Origin: Pseudomonadota bacterium
GTDB taxonomy: Bacteria; Pseudomonadota; Gammaproteobacteria; Xanthomonadales; Rhodanobacteraceae
DNA: 30,372 nucleotides
NCBI GenBank assembly: GCA_023430685.1
Contig: JAEYZH010000065.1
Coordinates: forward strand, 1-30,372
Reading direction: 5' to 3'
A model generated the notes under the pieces. That model had not been told where the DNA came from, made no database searches, and saw only the letters and a program-made list of their open reading frames with translations. Of this stretch, positions 14,203 through 21,935 are shown in pieces. Numbering within the stretch: the first letter of the stretch is position 1; every line of letters starts with the position of its first letter. The position numbers were made by a program, and so were the translations under genes.

Positions 14203-15495
14203 GTGTCCGACAGAACCGTCCAGCTTTCCGACTCCGCCACCGGCAAGGCCGCCTCATTGCCGGTCGTCAGCGGCAGCCTCGGCGACCCGGCCATCGACAT
14301 CGGCAAGCTCAACAAGGACACCGGGCTGTTCACCTTCGATCCGGGTTTCGTCGCGACCGCCTCGACGCGCAGCGCGATCACCTTCATCGACGGCGACGAA
14401 GGCGTGCTGCTCTACCGCGGCTACCCGATCGAGCAACTCGCCAAGCACTCGAGCTTCCTCGAGGTCGCCTACCTGCTGATGCACGGGGAACTGCCGGACA
14501 AGGCTGCGTTCTCGGCGTTCGACCACGAGATCACGCATCACACGATGATGCACGAGTCGCTGAAGAACTTCCTGCACGGCTTCCACCACGACGCGCACCC
14601 GATGGCGATCCTGTGCGCGTCGATCGCGTCGCTGTCGGCGTTCTACCACGACTCGCTCGACCTCTCCGATCCCGAGCAGCGCCGCTTCGCGGCGATCCGC
14701 CTCGTCGCGAAGATGCCGACGATCGCGGCCGCGGCGTACCGCTATTCGATCGGGTGGCCGGTGCGCTATCCGCGCAACAACCTCGAATACGTGACGCGCT
14801 TCCTGCACATGATGTTCGAGGTGCCGAGCGAGCCGCTCGAACTGAATCCGGTCGCGGCGAAGGCACTCGACCTGCTGTTCATCCTGCATGCCGACCACGA
14901 GCAGAACGCGTCGACCTCGACCGTGCGCCTGGTGGGCTCGACCGGTGCCAATCCGTATGCGTGCGTCGCCGCCGGGATCGCGGCGCTATGGGGTCCGGCG
15001 CATGGCGGCGCCAACGAGGCGGTGCTCAAGATGCTCGCCGACATCGGCGACGCGAAGAACGTCGGCAAGGCGGTCGAGAAAGCCAAGGACAAGACGTCGG
15101 GTTTCCGCCTGATGGGCTTCGGCCACCGGGTCTACAAGAACTTCGATCCGCGCGCGACGATCATCCGCGAGATGTGCCACAAGGTGCTGGCGGACCTCAA
15201 CGTCAGCGACCCGCTGCTCGACGTCGCGATGGAGCTCGAACAGGCCGCGCTGAAGGATTCCTATTTCGTCGAGCGCAAGCTGTATCCGAACGTCGACTTC
15301 TACTCGGGCATCATCTACAAGGCGCTCAAGATCCCGACCGAGATGTTCACGGTGATGTTCGCGATTGCGCGCACCGCCGGCTGGGTCGCGCACTGGCTCG
15401 AGCAGCACAACGATCCGGAAACGAAGATCGGCCGCCCGCGCCAGATCTACACCGGCGCGACTCCGCGCGACTACGTGGCGCTCGACCGGCGTTGA
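14203..15495 (+). CDS. gltA: Citrate synthase (type II)
   Basis: A 430-residue enzyme condensing oxaloacetate and acetyl-CoA to citrate, the entry step of the TCA cycle. Length and sequence fit the hexameric, NADH-sensitive type of Gram-negative bacteria. Active-site blocks are present: HADHEQNASTSTVRLVGSTG (first catalytic His), GPAHGGANEAVLKML, GFGHRVYKNFDPRA (second His and substrate Arg), and the C-terminal DFYSGIIYKAL with its catalytic Asp. The end, RPRQIYTGATPRDY, matches the family. The start is GTG at 14203, with AAGGAG 8 nt upstream. The gene is monocistronic and converges with the small gene downstream. Confidence 0.98.
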   Translation: MSDRTVQLSDSATGKAASLPVVSGSLGDPAIDIGKLNKDTGLFTFDPGFVATASTRSAITFIDGDEGVLLYRGYPIEQLAKHSSFLEVAYLLMHGELPDKAAFSAFDHEITHHTMMHESLKNFLHGFHHDAHPMAILCASIASLSAFYHDSLDLSDPEQRRFAAIRLVAKMPTIAAAAYRYSIGWPVRYPRNNLEYVTRFLHMMFEVPSEPLELNPVAAKALDLLFILHADHEQNASTSTVRLVGSTGANPYACVAAGIAALWGPAHGGANEAVLKMLADIGDAKNVGKAVEKAKDKTSGFRLMGFGHRVYKNFDPRATIIREMCHKVLADLNVSDPLLDVAMELEQAALKDSYFVERKLYPNVDFYSGIIYKALKIPTEMFTVMFAIARTAGWVAHWLEQHNDPETKIGRPRQIYTGATPRDYVALDRR

Positions 15496-15512
15496 GCCGT
15501 GCACGGCACGGC

Positions 15513-15540
15513 GCGCCGCGCGGCGTTCACTGCGCGGCGC
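15513..15540. terminator. GC stem-loop between convergent gltA and the 15527 gene
   Basis: GCGCCGCGC at 15513-15521 pairs perfectly with GCGCGGCGC at 15532-15540 over a 10-nt loop, 17 nt after the gltA stop and overlapping the last codons of the facing gene. No T-tract follows on either strand, so termination would be inefficient or Rho-assisted. Confidence 0.35.
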
Positions 15541-16165
15541 CGCCGTCGGATCGTTCGGCCAGCAGCGCCTCGACCGCCGCGAGCGTCGCGCGCTGCATCG
15601 GCCTGCCGCTGATGCGGTCGAGCGGCGCCTGGCGCAGCAGGTCGTAGGGCAGCACGGTCAGGTCGATCGAGGTGCCGCCGGCGCCGAACACGAGCGCGGG
15701 GAAGTCCCTGGTGGTGTCGCGGTCCACGCGCAGGCGCCGCGCCTGCTCCTCGAACGCGATGCCTTGTCCGATCATGCGCTCGAACACCTCGTGCGGCTGG
15801 TCGGTGTAGAGGTGCAGGCACACCGCCGAGTGCGCGTCCGCGCTGCCGTCGAGCACCGCGCCGACGAGCCGCGGCTCGTGCGCCGCGAGGAAGCGCATCG
15901 CCTCGCGCGCGGTTTCGCGCAGCTGCCTCAACGTCGCGTCGTGGTCGCCCGCGTGGAACAGCCGCTGGTGTTCGCGAAGCGCCTGCTCGATCTCGTCGTT
16001 GCGCGGAAGGTCGGTTTCCTCGCGGATGCCGAGGCGCGCAGCGGCCTTGAGCTTGGCCTGCCGATAGTCGCGCATCCCGCCTTCGCTGATCAGCCGCGCG
16101 GCCTCGACCGCGATGCGACGGCGCGTTTCCGCGCCGCGTCCGCCGGGTGAGCCAGCCTTCGCCAT
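15527..16165 (-). CDS. Conserved protein of unknown function, downstream of mrcA
   Basis: A 212-residue soluble protein; I do not know a name for it. An N-terminal helical part (ETRRRIAVEAARLISEGGMRDYRQAKLKAAARLG, about 13-46) looks superficially like a TetR helix-turn-helix but continues differently. The middle and C-terminal parts read LVGAVLDGSADAHSAVCLHLYTD, a helix-rich FERMIGQGIAFEEQARRL, and TSIDLTVLPYDLLRQAPLDRISGRPMQRA. The order resembles a minimal nucleotidyltransferase fold, but the usual DxD pair is replaced by CLH, so catalysis is doubtful. The fold is an inference. The ATG shares one base with the mrcA stop (TGATG), so it is almost certainly translated with PBP1A. Similar proteins occur in other gammaproteobacteria by general recollection. 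Confidence 0.85.
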   Translation of the reverse strand: MAKAGSPGGRGAETRRRIAVEAARLISEGGMRDYRQAKLKAAARLGIREETDLPRNDEIEQALREHQRLFHAGDHDATLRQLRETAREAMRFLAAHEPRLVGAVLDGSADAHSAVCLHLYTDQPHEVFERMIGQGIAFEEQARRLRVDRDTTRDFPALVFGAGGTSIDLTVLPYDLLRQAPLDRISGRPMQRATLAAVEALLAERSDGGAAQ

Positions 16166-18618
16166 CAGAACACGTCGTAGGCTTCGCGCTGCGCGCCGCT
16201 CTGTTCCTCGATCGGCGGCGGCATCGCGGCGAGTCGCGTGGCGTCCTCGGATTTCATGACCTCGAGGATGCCGCCTTCGCCGGCGCCCGCGAGCATGCCG
16301 CTGCCCGGGTCGACGCGCACGCGCGCGATCCCGGGCGGCATGTCGAACGCGCGTTCCTCGACGCCGTCGAGCGCGACGCGCATGTAGTCGACCCAGATCG
16401 GCAGCGCGGCCTTGGCGCCGAATTCGCCGCGGCCGAGCGAGCTGAAATCGTCGAAGCCGACCCAGCAGCTGACCGCGAGGCTCGCATTGAAGCCCGAGAA
16501 CCACGCGTCGCGATGGTCGTTGGTCGAACCGGTCTTACCGGCGAGGTCGTTGCGCTCGAGCACCATCGCGCCGCGGCCGGTGCCGCGCTTGACCACGTCG
16601 CGCATCAGCGAGGTCACGAGGTAGGCGTTGCGCGCATCGAGCACGCGCGGCGCCGGCGGCGGCGTCGCGCCCGGGGCTGCATTCGCGCTGCCGATCGGGT
16701 TGAGCGCCGCGATCGCACTGGTGGCCGCGGCCGCGGGCACCTGCACCGGTTCGTTCGTGCAGTCGGCGCAGACCGTCGGCGGCAGCGCGCGATAGACGAT
16801 GTTGCCGTCGCGGTCGGCGATCTCGCGCACGAGGTACGGGTCGACGAGGTGGCCGCCATTCGCGAATGCCGCATAACCGCGCGCCATCGCGAGCGGCGCC
16901 ACGGCCGCGGTGCCCAGCGCCATCGACAGGTTCTCGGGAATCTGGTCCGGCGTGAAGCCGAAGCGCGTGATGTACTCGCGCGCGTAGCGCACGCCGATCG
17001 CATCGAGCAGTCGCACCGACACGAGGTTCACCGACTTGACCAGCGCCTCGCGCAGGCGGATCGGTCCCTGGAACGAGCCGTCGTCGTTCATCGGCGTCCA
17101 CACGCCGTCGGGACGCGAAGGGTCGGGGAACTGCACCGGCGCATCGTTGAGCACCGAAGCGGGCGTGAAGCCACGGTCGAACGCGGCCGAATACAGGAAC
17201 GGCTTGAACGAGGAGCCCGGCTGTCGCGCGCTCTGCGTGGCGCGGTTGAACTTGCTGCGCTGGAAGCTGTAGCCGCCGACGAGGCTGACCACCGCGCCAT
17301 CCTGCGGATCGAGCGCGACGATCGCGGCTTCGGCCGCGGGCACCTGCGCGAGCGTCCATGCGCCTTCGTCGTCGCGCGAGAGCCGGATGATGTCGCCCCG
17401 CTTGAGCACGTCGGATGCGGCTTTCGGCGCGGCGCCGCGTCGATCCTCGCTGATGTACGGGCGCGCCCATTCGAAGCTCTTCACGTCGAGCACGACGTCC
17501 TGGCCGTCGGCGAGGTGCACGGTGGCCGATTCGCGTTCGACCGCGCTGACGATGCCCGGCACGAGCCCGGCGAGCGGGCGGTAGTCCGCGAGTGCTTCCT
17601 CGAGTTGCGCGGCACTCGCGTCGGCCGCGAGTTCCGCGTGCGCCTCCGCGCCGCGATAGCCGTGGCGTCGGTCGTAGGCGATGAGGCCGTCGCGCACCGC
17701 GCGCGTCGCGGCCTCCTGGCGCACCGAGTCGAGCGTGGTGCGCACGACGTAACCGTCGGTGAGTGCGTTGTTGCCGAGGCGGTCGATCGCCTCGCGCCGG
17801 ATCAGTTCGGCGAAATAGGGCGCGTCCACCTCGACCGGCGCTTCGTGCGCGCGCGCGAGGTCGGGTTCCCGGTTGGCCGCGTCGAACGCGGCCTCGTCGA
17901 TGAAGCGGTTCTCGAGCATGCGCCCGAGCACGTAGCCGCGGCGCTCGAGCGCGCGTTGCGGGCGGCTCAGCGGGTTGCCGGTCGACGGGAACTTCGGGAT
18001 CGAGGCGAGCATCGCGCATTCGGCGAGGCTGAGCTGGTCGAGCGTCTTGCCGTAGTAGAACTCCGCCGCGGCGACCACGCCGTAGGAGCGGTGGCCGAAA
18101 AAGCTCTTGTTGAGGTAGAGCTCGAGGATCTCGTCCTTGCTCAGTGCGCTCTCGATGCGGAACGCGAGGAAGATCTCGGAGATCTTGCGCGTGTAGCTGA
18201 CCTCCGAGCTCAGGAAGAACATGCGCGCGACCTGCTGGGTGATCGTGCTGCCGCCGGCGACGTGCTTGCTTCCGGTCGACACCGTCAGCCAGACCGCGCG
18301 CGAGATGCCGCCGAGGTCGATGCCGCGATGGGTATAGAAATCGGCGTCCTCGGCCGCGAGGAACGCGTGCTTGAGCTGGTCCGGCACGGCGCTGATCGAG
18401 ACCGGCGTGCGCTTGGTCTCGCCGAATGTCGCGACCAGCTTGTCGTCGGCCGACTTGACGCGCAGCGGCACCTGCAGGCGCACGTCCTTGAGGACTTCGA
18501 CCGACGGAAGGCCCGGAGCGATCAGCCAGTAGGTGACCCCGAGCGCGATCGCGCCGAGCAGGACGCCGGCCAGCGCCAGATAGAGTGCATAGCGCAGCAA
18601 GCGCAGAAAGATGGTCAT
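16165..18618 (-). CDS. mrcA: Penicillin-binding protein 1A (bifunctional peptidoglycan synthase)
   Basis: An 817-residue class A PBP. It polymerises lipid II (glycosyltransferase) and crosslinks stem peptides (transpeptidase) in the periplasm. The N-terminal membrane anchor (about 8-35) is followed by the GT51 domain with EDADFYTHRGID (catalytic Glu about 90), GGSTITQQVARMFFLSSE, RKISEIFLAFRIE and ELYLNKSFFG. An OB-like/linker region comes before the transpeptidase, which has GSSFKP (nucleophile Ser469), KSVN as SxN, and AGKTGSTND (about 690) as KTG. The start is ATG at 18618; a start 26 codons upstream is excluded because it would span the -10 box. It is divergent from pilM, and this mrcA-pil neighbourhood is common in gammaproteobacteria. 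Confidence 0.96.
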   Translation of the reverse strand: MTIFLRLLRYALYLALAGVLLGAIALGVTYWLIAPGLPSVEVLKDVRLQVPLRVKSADDKLVATFGETKRTPVSISAVPDQLKHAFLAAEDADFYTHRGIDLGGISRAVWLTVSTGSKHVAGGSTITQQVARMFFLSSEVSYTRKISEIFLAFRIESALSKDEILELYLNKSFFGHRSYGVVAAAEFYYGKTLDQLSLAECAMLASIPKFPSTGNPLSRPQRALERRGYVLGRMLENRFIDEAAFDAANREPDLARAHEAPVEVDAPYFAELIRREAIDRLGNNALTDGYVVRTTLDSVRQEAATRAVRDGLIAYDRRHGYRGAEAHAELAADASAAQLEEALADYRPLAGLVPGIVSAVERESATVHLADGQDVVLDVKSFEWARPYISEDRRGAAPKAASDVLKRGDIIRLSRDDEGAWTLAQVPAAEAAIVALDPQDGAVVSLVGGYSFQRSKFNRATQSARQPGSSFKPFLYSAAFDRGFTPASVLNDAPVQFPDPSRPDGVWTPMNDDGSFQGPIRLREALVKSVNLVSVRLLDAIGVRYAREYITRFGFTPDQIPENLSMALGTAAVAPLAMARGYAAFANGGHLVDPYLVREIADRDGNIVYRALPPTVCADCTNEPVQVPAAAATSAIAALNPIGSANAAPGATPPPAPRVLDARNAYLVTSLMRDVVKRGTGRGAMVLERNDLAGKTGSTNDHRDAWFSGFNASLAVSCWVGFDDFSSLGRGEFGAKAALPIWVDYMRVALDGVEERAFDMPPGIARVRVDPGSGMLAGAGEGGILEVMKSEDATRLAAMPPPIEEQSGAQREAYDVF

Positions 18619-18665
18619 GCGGCGGGACTTGTGATGCCAGTCAAGGTATGTGCGGTAAGTGTCGG

Positions 18666-18671
18666 AGTATA
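18666..18671 (-). promoter_or_regulatory. -10 box of mrcA
   Basis: Read on the minus strand this is TATACT, a 5/6 match, 47 nt before the mrcA ATG. A weak -35 TTCGGT (18688-18693) is 16 nt away. It shares a 235-nt divergent region with the pilM promoter. Confidence 0.45.
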
Positions 18672-18739
18672 GAGCGTATGTGGTTTCACCGAACATGCGC
18701 CGGGGCGGGTCCGGGGGACGGGGCCAGCGTTAAACCACT

Positions 18740-18770
18740 GTCCAGCCTTGATTTTGCCACAGGACTGGAC
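18740..18770. promoter_or_regulatory. Inverted repeat in the mrcA-pilM divergent region
   Basis: GTCCAG (18740-18745) and CTGGAC (18765-18770) are perfect inverted 6-mers with 19 nt between, ending 5 nt before the pilM -35. The location suits an operator, but 6-bp half-sites can arise by chance. Confidence 0.25.
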
Positions 18771-18775
18771 ACCCG

Positions 18776-18804
18776 TTGAAAAACCGTTAACACTTGTATT
18801 TAAT
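18776..18804 (+). promoter_or_regulatory. Sigma70 promoter of pilMNOPQ
   Basis: TTGAAA at 18776-18781 and TTTAAT at 18799-18804 are exactly 17 nt apart, in an AT-rich island unlike the surrounding DNA. The predicted start near 18811 gives a leader of about 43 nt before the pilM start at 18854. Confidence 0.75.
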
Positions 18805-18853
18805 GTAGCGGCGCATCTTTCGCTCGTAAGGGCGCGTGGGAAAGGGGAAAAGT

Positions 18854-19912
18854 GTGGGCCTGTTCACACCTAAAGCACCGCCACTGATCGGCGTCGACAT
18901 CAGTTCAACCGCGGTGAAGCTGCTCCAGCTCGGGCAGGTCGGCGGTCGCTATCGCGTCGAACACTATGCCGTCGAGCCGCTGCCTCCGAACGCGGTCGTC
19001 GAAAAGAACATCGTCGAGGTCGAGGCGGTCGGCGAGGCGATCCGCCGCGCGCTGAACCGGTCCGGCACCAAGACCAAGTTCGCCGCCGCCGCGGTCGCGG
19101 GTTCCGCCGTCATCACCAAGGTGGTGCCGATGCCCGCGGACCTGTCCGACGAGGACATGGAAGCGCAGATCCAGGTCGAGGCGAACCAGTACATCCCGTA
19201 TCCGATCGAGGAGGTCAGCCTCGACTTCGAGGTGATCGGCCCGATCAAGGACAACCCGGACATGGTCAATGTCCTGCTCGCGGCCTCGCGCACCGAGAAC
19301 GTCGACCTGCGCGTCGCCGCGCTCGACCTCGGCGGGCTCGGAACGCGCGTGATGGACGTCGAGGCGTTCGCGATGGAGAACGCGTTCCGCCTGATCTCCG
19401 ACCAGCTCTCGGTGCCGAAGGACGCGGTCGTCGCGGTCATCGACGTCGGAGCCACGATGACCACGCTGATCGTGCTCAAGAACCAGCGCACGATCTACTC
19501 GCGCGAACAGGTGTTCGGCGGCAAGCAGCTCACCGACGAAGTCATGCGCCGTTACGGCCTCAGCTACGAGGAAGCGGGGCTGGCTAAGCGCCAGGGTGGC
19601 CTGCCCGAATCCTACGAAGTCGAGGTGCTGGAGCCGTTCAAGGAGGCGATGGTCCAGCAGATCAGCCGCCTGCTGCAGTTTTTCTTCGCGGGCAGCGAAT
19701 ACAGCCGCGTCGACCAGGTCGTGCTCGCCGGTGGTTGCGCCTCGATCCCGGGCATCGCCGACATGGTCGAGGAGCATCTCGGCGTGCCCTGCATCGTCGC
19801 CAACCCGCTCGCCGACATGTCGCTTTCCGGCCGCGTCCAGGCGCAGACCCTCGCGCAGGACGCCCCGGCGTTGATGATCGCCTGCGGGCTCGCGCTCAGG
19901 AGCTTCGACTGA
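18854..19912 (+). CDS. pilM: Type IV pilus inner-membrane assembly protein PilM
   Basis: A 352-residue actin-like cytoplasmic ATPase-fold protein that binds the N-terminal tail of PilN and links the alignment complex to the pilus motors. Family blocks are IGVDISSTAVKLLQL (phosphate-1-like motif), VEHYAVEPLPPNAVVEKNI, VDVEAFAMENAF, VIDVGATMTTLIVL and VVLAGGCASIPGIADMVEEHLG. The start used is GTG at 18854 (MGLFTPKAPPLIG), which matches the usual MGLF opening and has AAGGGGAAA just upstream. A GTG at 18836 would add six residues of non-conserved sequence. First gene of pilMNOPQ; its stop shares one base with the pilN ATG (TGATG). Confidence 0.96.
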   Translation: MGLFTPKAPPLIGVDISSTAVKLLQLGQVGGRYRVEHYAVEPLPPNAVVEKNIVEVEAVGEAIRRALNRSGTKTKFAAAAVAGSAVITKVVPMPADLSDEDMEAQIQVEANQYIPYPIEEVSLDFEVIGPIKDNPDMVNVLLAASRTENVDLRVAALDLGGLGTRVMDVEAFAMENAFRLISDQLSVPKDAVVAVIDVGATMTTLIVLKNQRTIYSREQVFGGKQLTDEVMRRYGLSYEEAGLAKRQGGLPESYEVEVLEPFKEAMVQQISRLLQFFFAGSEYSRVDQVVLAGGCASIPGIADMVEEHLGVPCIVANPLADMSLSGRVQAQTLAQDAPALMIACGLALRSFD

Positions 19913-20673
19913 TGGCCAACATCAACCTATTGCCCTGGCGTGCCGAGCGCCGCAAGCAGCGCGAACGCGAGTTCTACATGATGCTCGCCGGCACCGCGAT
20001 CGCGGCGCTGGCGGTGCTGTTCGCGGCGATCTTCTGGATGAGCCACCTGATCGGCGACCAGAATGAACGCAATGCGTACCTGCAGCGTGAAATCAAGGCG
20101 CTCGACAAGAAGATCGAAGAGATCCAGGACCTCGATCGCAAGCGTTCGGCGCTGCTCACGCGCAAGGAAATCATCGAGCAGCTGCAGTCCAACCGCTCGC
20201 AGATGGTCCACCTGTTCGACGAGATGGTGAAGACGATCCCGGACGGCACGCGCCTCAGCACGATGAAGCAGGCGGGCGAAACGCTCACGCTCGAGGGCGT
20301 CGCCGAGTCCAATTCGCGCGTCGCGACCTACATGCGCAACATCGACGCCTCGCCGTGGATGGGCCGCAGCGACCTGCGCAAGATCGAAAACAAGTCGGGC
20401 ACCAAGGACGTCGAGCAGAAGATGCCGTTCGTGTTCTCGCTCGACGTGCGCCTGCGCAAGCCGGAAGCAGCCAAGGACGAGGACGGTGACGGCCTGCCCG
20501 ACGAACCCGTCGACGCGCCTGCAGCCGCGCCTGCAGCCGCGCCCGCTGCGGCCAACCCCGATCTCGGGGCCAAGCTCGAAGAAGCCTCCAGACAGCTGAT
20601 GGACAAGCAGGCGGCCCCGGCCGGCGCCAACGCCGCGCAACCGACGACTCCGGCCACGGGGGAGACGAAATGA
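19912..20673 (+). CDS. pilN: Type IV pilus assembly protein PilN
   Basis: A 253-residue bitopic protein. The N-terminus MANINLLPWRAERRKQRE is the cytoplasmic PilM-binding tail. One membrane helix follows (about 22-46), then a coiled coil (about 50-85) and the periplasmic ferredoxin-like domain that dimerises with PilO. After about residue 183 comes a long tail absent from the core fold: an acidic stretch DEDGDGLPDEPVD (189-201) resembling a calcium-binding thrombospondin type 3 repeat, then Ala/Pro repeats and a low-complexity end. The start overlaps the pilM stop by one base, and the stop overlaps pilO by 4 nt. Confidence 0.95.
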   Translation: MANINLLPWRAERRKQREREFYMMLAGTAIAALAVLFAAIFWMSHLIGDQNERNAYLQREIKALDKKIEEIQDLDRKRSALLTRKEIIEQLQSNRSQMVHLFDEMVKTIPDGTRLSTMKQAGETLTLEGVAESNSRVATYMRNIDASPWMGRSDLRKIENKSGTKDVEQKMPFVFSLDVRLRKPEAAKDEDGDGLPDEPVDAPAAAPAAAPAAANPDLGAKLEEASRQLMDKQAAPAGANAAQPTTPATGETK

Positions 20674-21386
20674 GCTTCCTCGACGACCTGCGCAACCTGG
20701 ATCGCAACAACGTCGGAGGCTGGTCGAAGTCCGTCAAGGTCTTCTTCGCGAGCCTGATCGTGGTCCTGATCCTGCTGCTCGGCTGGTACTTCAAGATTCG
20801 CGACCAGCAGGCCGAACTCGAAGGCGTGCGCGCGAAGGAGCTCACGCTCAGGAAGGAATTCGCGGACAAGCAGGCGAAGGCGGTCAACCTCGAGGCTTAC
20901 CGCAAGCAACTCGACGACATGACCGAGATGCTGCAGACGATGCTGCGCCAGCTTCCGAGCAAGACCGAAATGCCGGACCTCCTCAACGGCATCTCCGACG
21001 CGGCGCAGGGCGCCGGCATCGAAACCCAGCTGTTCCAGCCGGGCGCGGAGGTGATGAAGGAGTTCTACGCCGAGAAGCCGATCCAGCTGAAGATGCTCGG
21101 CACCTACCACCAGTTCGGCACCTTCATCAGCAACGTCGCCTCGCTCCCGCGCGTGGTGATCCTGACCATGCATGACGTCTCGCTGCGACCGGTCGCGAAG
21201 GCGGCGGGTGCCAAGCCCACTGCCGCCAACGCGGCCGGCGGGCAGTTGTTGCTGGAAGGCACGGTCAAGACCTATCGCTACCTCGACGACGAGGAGGCCG
21301 CAGCAGTCCAAGCTGCCGCGGAGGCGGCCAAGAAGCCGGCAGCCAAGCGCGCGGCGCCGGCCAAGCCGGCCGCAGGAGGCAAGTGA
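20670..21386 (+). CDS. pilO: Type IV pilus assembly protein PilO
   Basis: A 238-residue bitopic protein of the PilN-PilO-PilP alignment complex. A short cytoplasmic segment is followed by a membrane helix (VKVFFASLIVVLILLLGWYF, about 23-42), a coiled coil (about 45-95) and a periplasmic domain with MLRQLPSKTEMPDLLNGISDAAQGAGI, PIQLKMLGTYHQFGTFISNVASLPRVVIL and the dimer-forming end of the fold. The last 25 residues are an Ala/Lys-rich tail. The ATG overlaps the pilN stop (ATGA). Confidence 0.96.
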   Translation: MSFLDDLRNLDRNNVGGWSKSVKVFFASLIVVLILLLGWYFKIRDQQAELEGVRAKELTLRKEFADKQAKAVNLEAYRKQLDDMTEMLQTMLRQLPSKTEMPDLLNGISDAAQGAGIETQLFQPGAEVMKEFYAEKPIQLKMLGTYHQFGTFISNVASLPRVVILTMHDVSLRPVAKAAGAKPTAANAAGGQLLLEGTVKTYRYLDDEEAAAVQAAAEAAKKPAAKRAAPAKPAAGGK

Positions 21387-21387
21387 C

Positions 21388-21912
21388 ATGAAGACACCCG
21401 TCGCATTCCTTGCCCGCGCCGCAGCTGCCTGTGGCCTGCTCGCCATCGCAGGCTGCACGCCGAGCGATTCCCCCGAGCAGTGGGTCGCGCAGGAGAAGGC
21501 CAAGAAGGGAGCTCCGCTGCAGCCGCTGCCGGTCATCAAGACGTTCGAATCCTTCCTCTACACGGTCCAGGACCAGCGCGACCCGTTCGGCTACAGCCTC
21601 GAGGAGCAAGCCGAAAGCGCCGCAAACGGCCCGCGCCCGGACCAGAACCGCACGCGCGAGCCGCTGGAATCGTTTCCGCTCGATGGCCTCAAGATGGCCG
21701 GAACGCTCGGCGGTGCCCGCTCGATGGAAGCGCTCGTGCGGGATCCCGATGGCGTCGTTCATCGGGTACGCGTGGGCAACTACCTCGGGCAGAACTACGG
21801 TCGCGTGATCGCCGTGGAAGAAGACCGCATCGAGCTGGTCGAACTGGTACCGAACGGCACCGGCGGCTGGATGGAAAAACCGGCCACCATCGCCCTCGCC
21901 GAAAAGCAATGA
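21388..21912 (+). CDS. pilP: Type IV pilus assembly lipoprotein PilP
   Basis: A 174-residue inner-membrane lipoprotein that bridges PilNO to the PilQ secretin. Signal peptide with lipobox AIAGC; the acylated Cys is residue 23. The unstructured N-terminal segment contains the QDQRDPFGYS motif, and the C-terminal beta-domain contains LDGLKMAGTLGGARSMEALVRDPDG and VRVGNYLGQNYGRVIAVEEDRIELVE. AGGAGG seven nt before the ATG is one of the strongest ribosome binding sites in the window. It starts immediately after the pilO stop. Confidence 0.96.
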   Translation: MKTPVAFLARAAAACGLLAIAGCTPSDSPEQWVAQEKAKKGAPLQPLPVIKTFESFLYTVQDQRDPFGYSLEEQAESAANGPRPDQNRTREPLESFPLDGLKMAGTLGGARSMEALVRDPDGVVHRVRVGNYLGQNYGRVIAVEEDRIELVELVPNGTGGWMEKPATIALAEKQ

Positions 21913-21935
21913 TCGATTCATTGGGGACTATGCTC

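Noticed and set aside
15527..16165. TetR-family regulator call for the gene after mrcA.
   Set aside because: Only the first 35 residues look like a helix-turn-helix region. The rest does not follow the all-helical TetR ligand domain and contains strand-like segments.
18619..18696. A 26-residue N-terminal extension of PBP1A.
   Set aside because: It would include the -10 box at 18666-18671 and is unlike PBP1A N-termini; MTIFLRLLRYALY at 18618 is the natural start.
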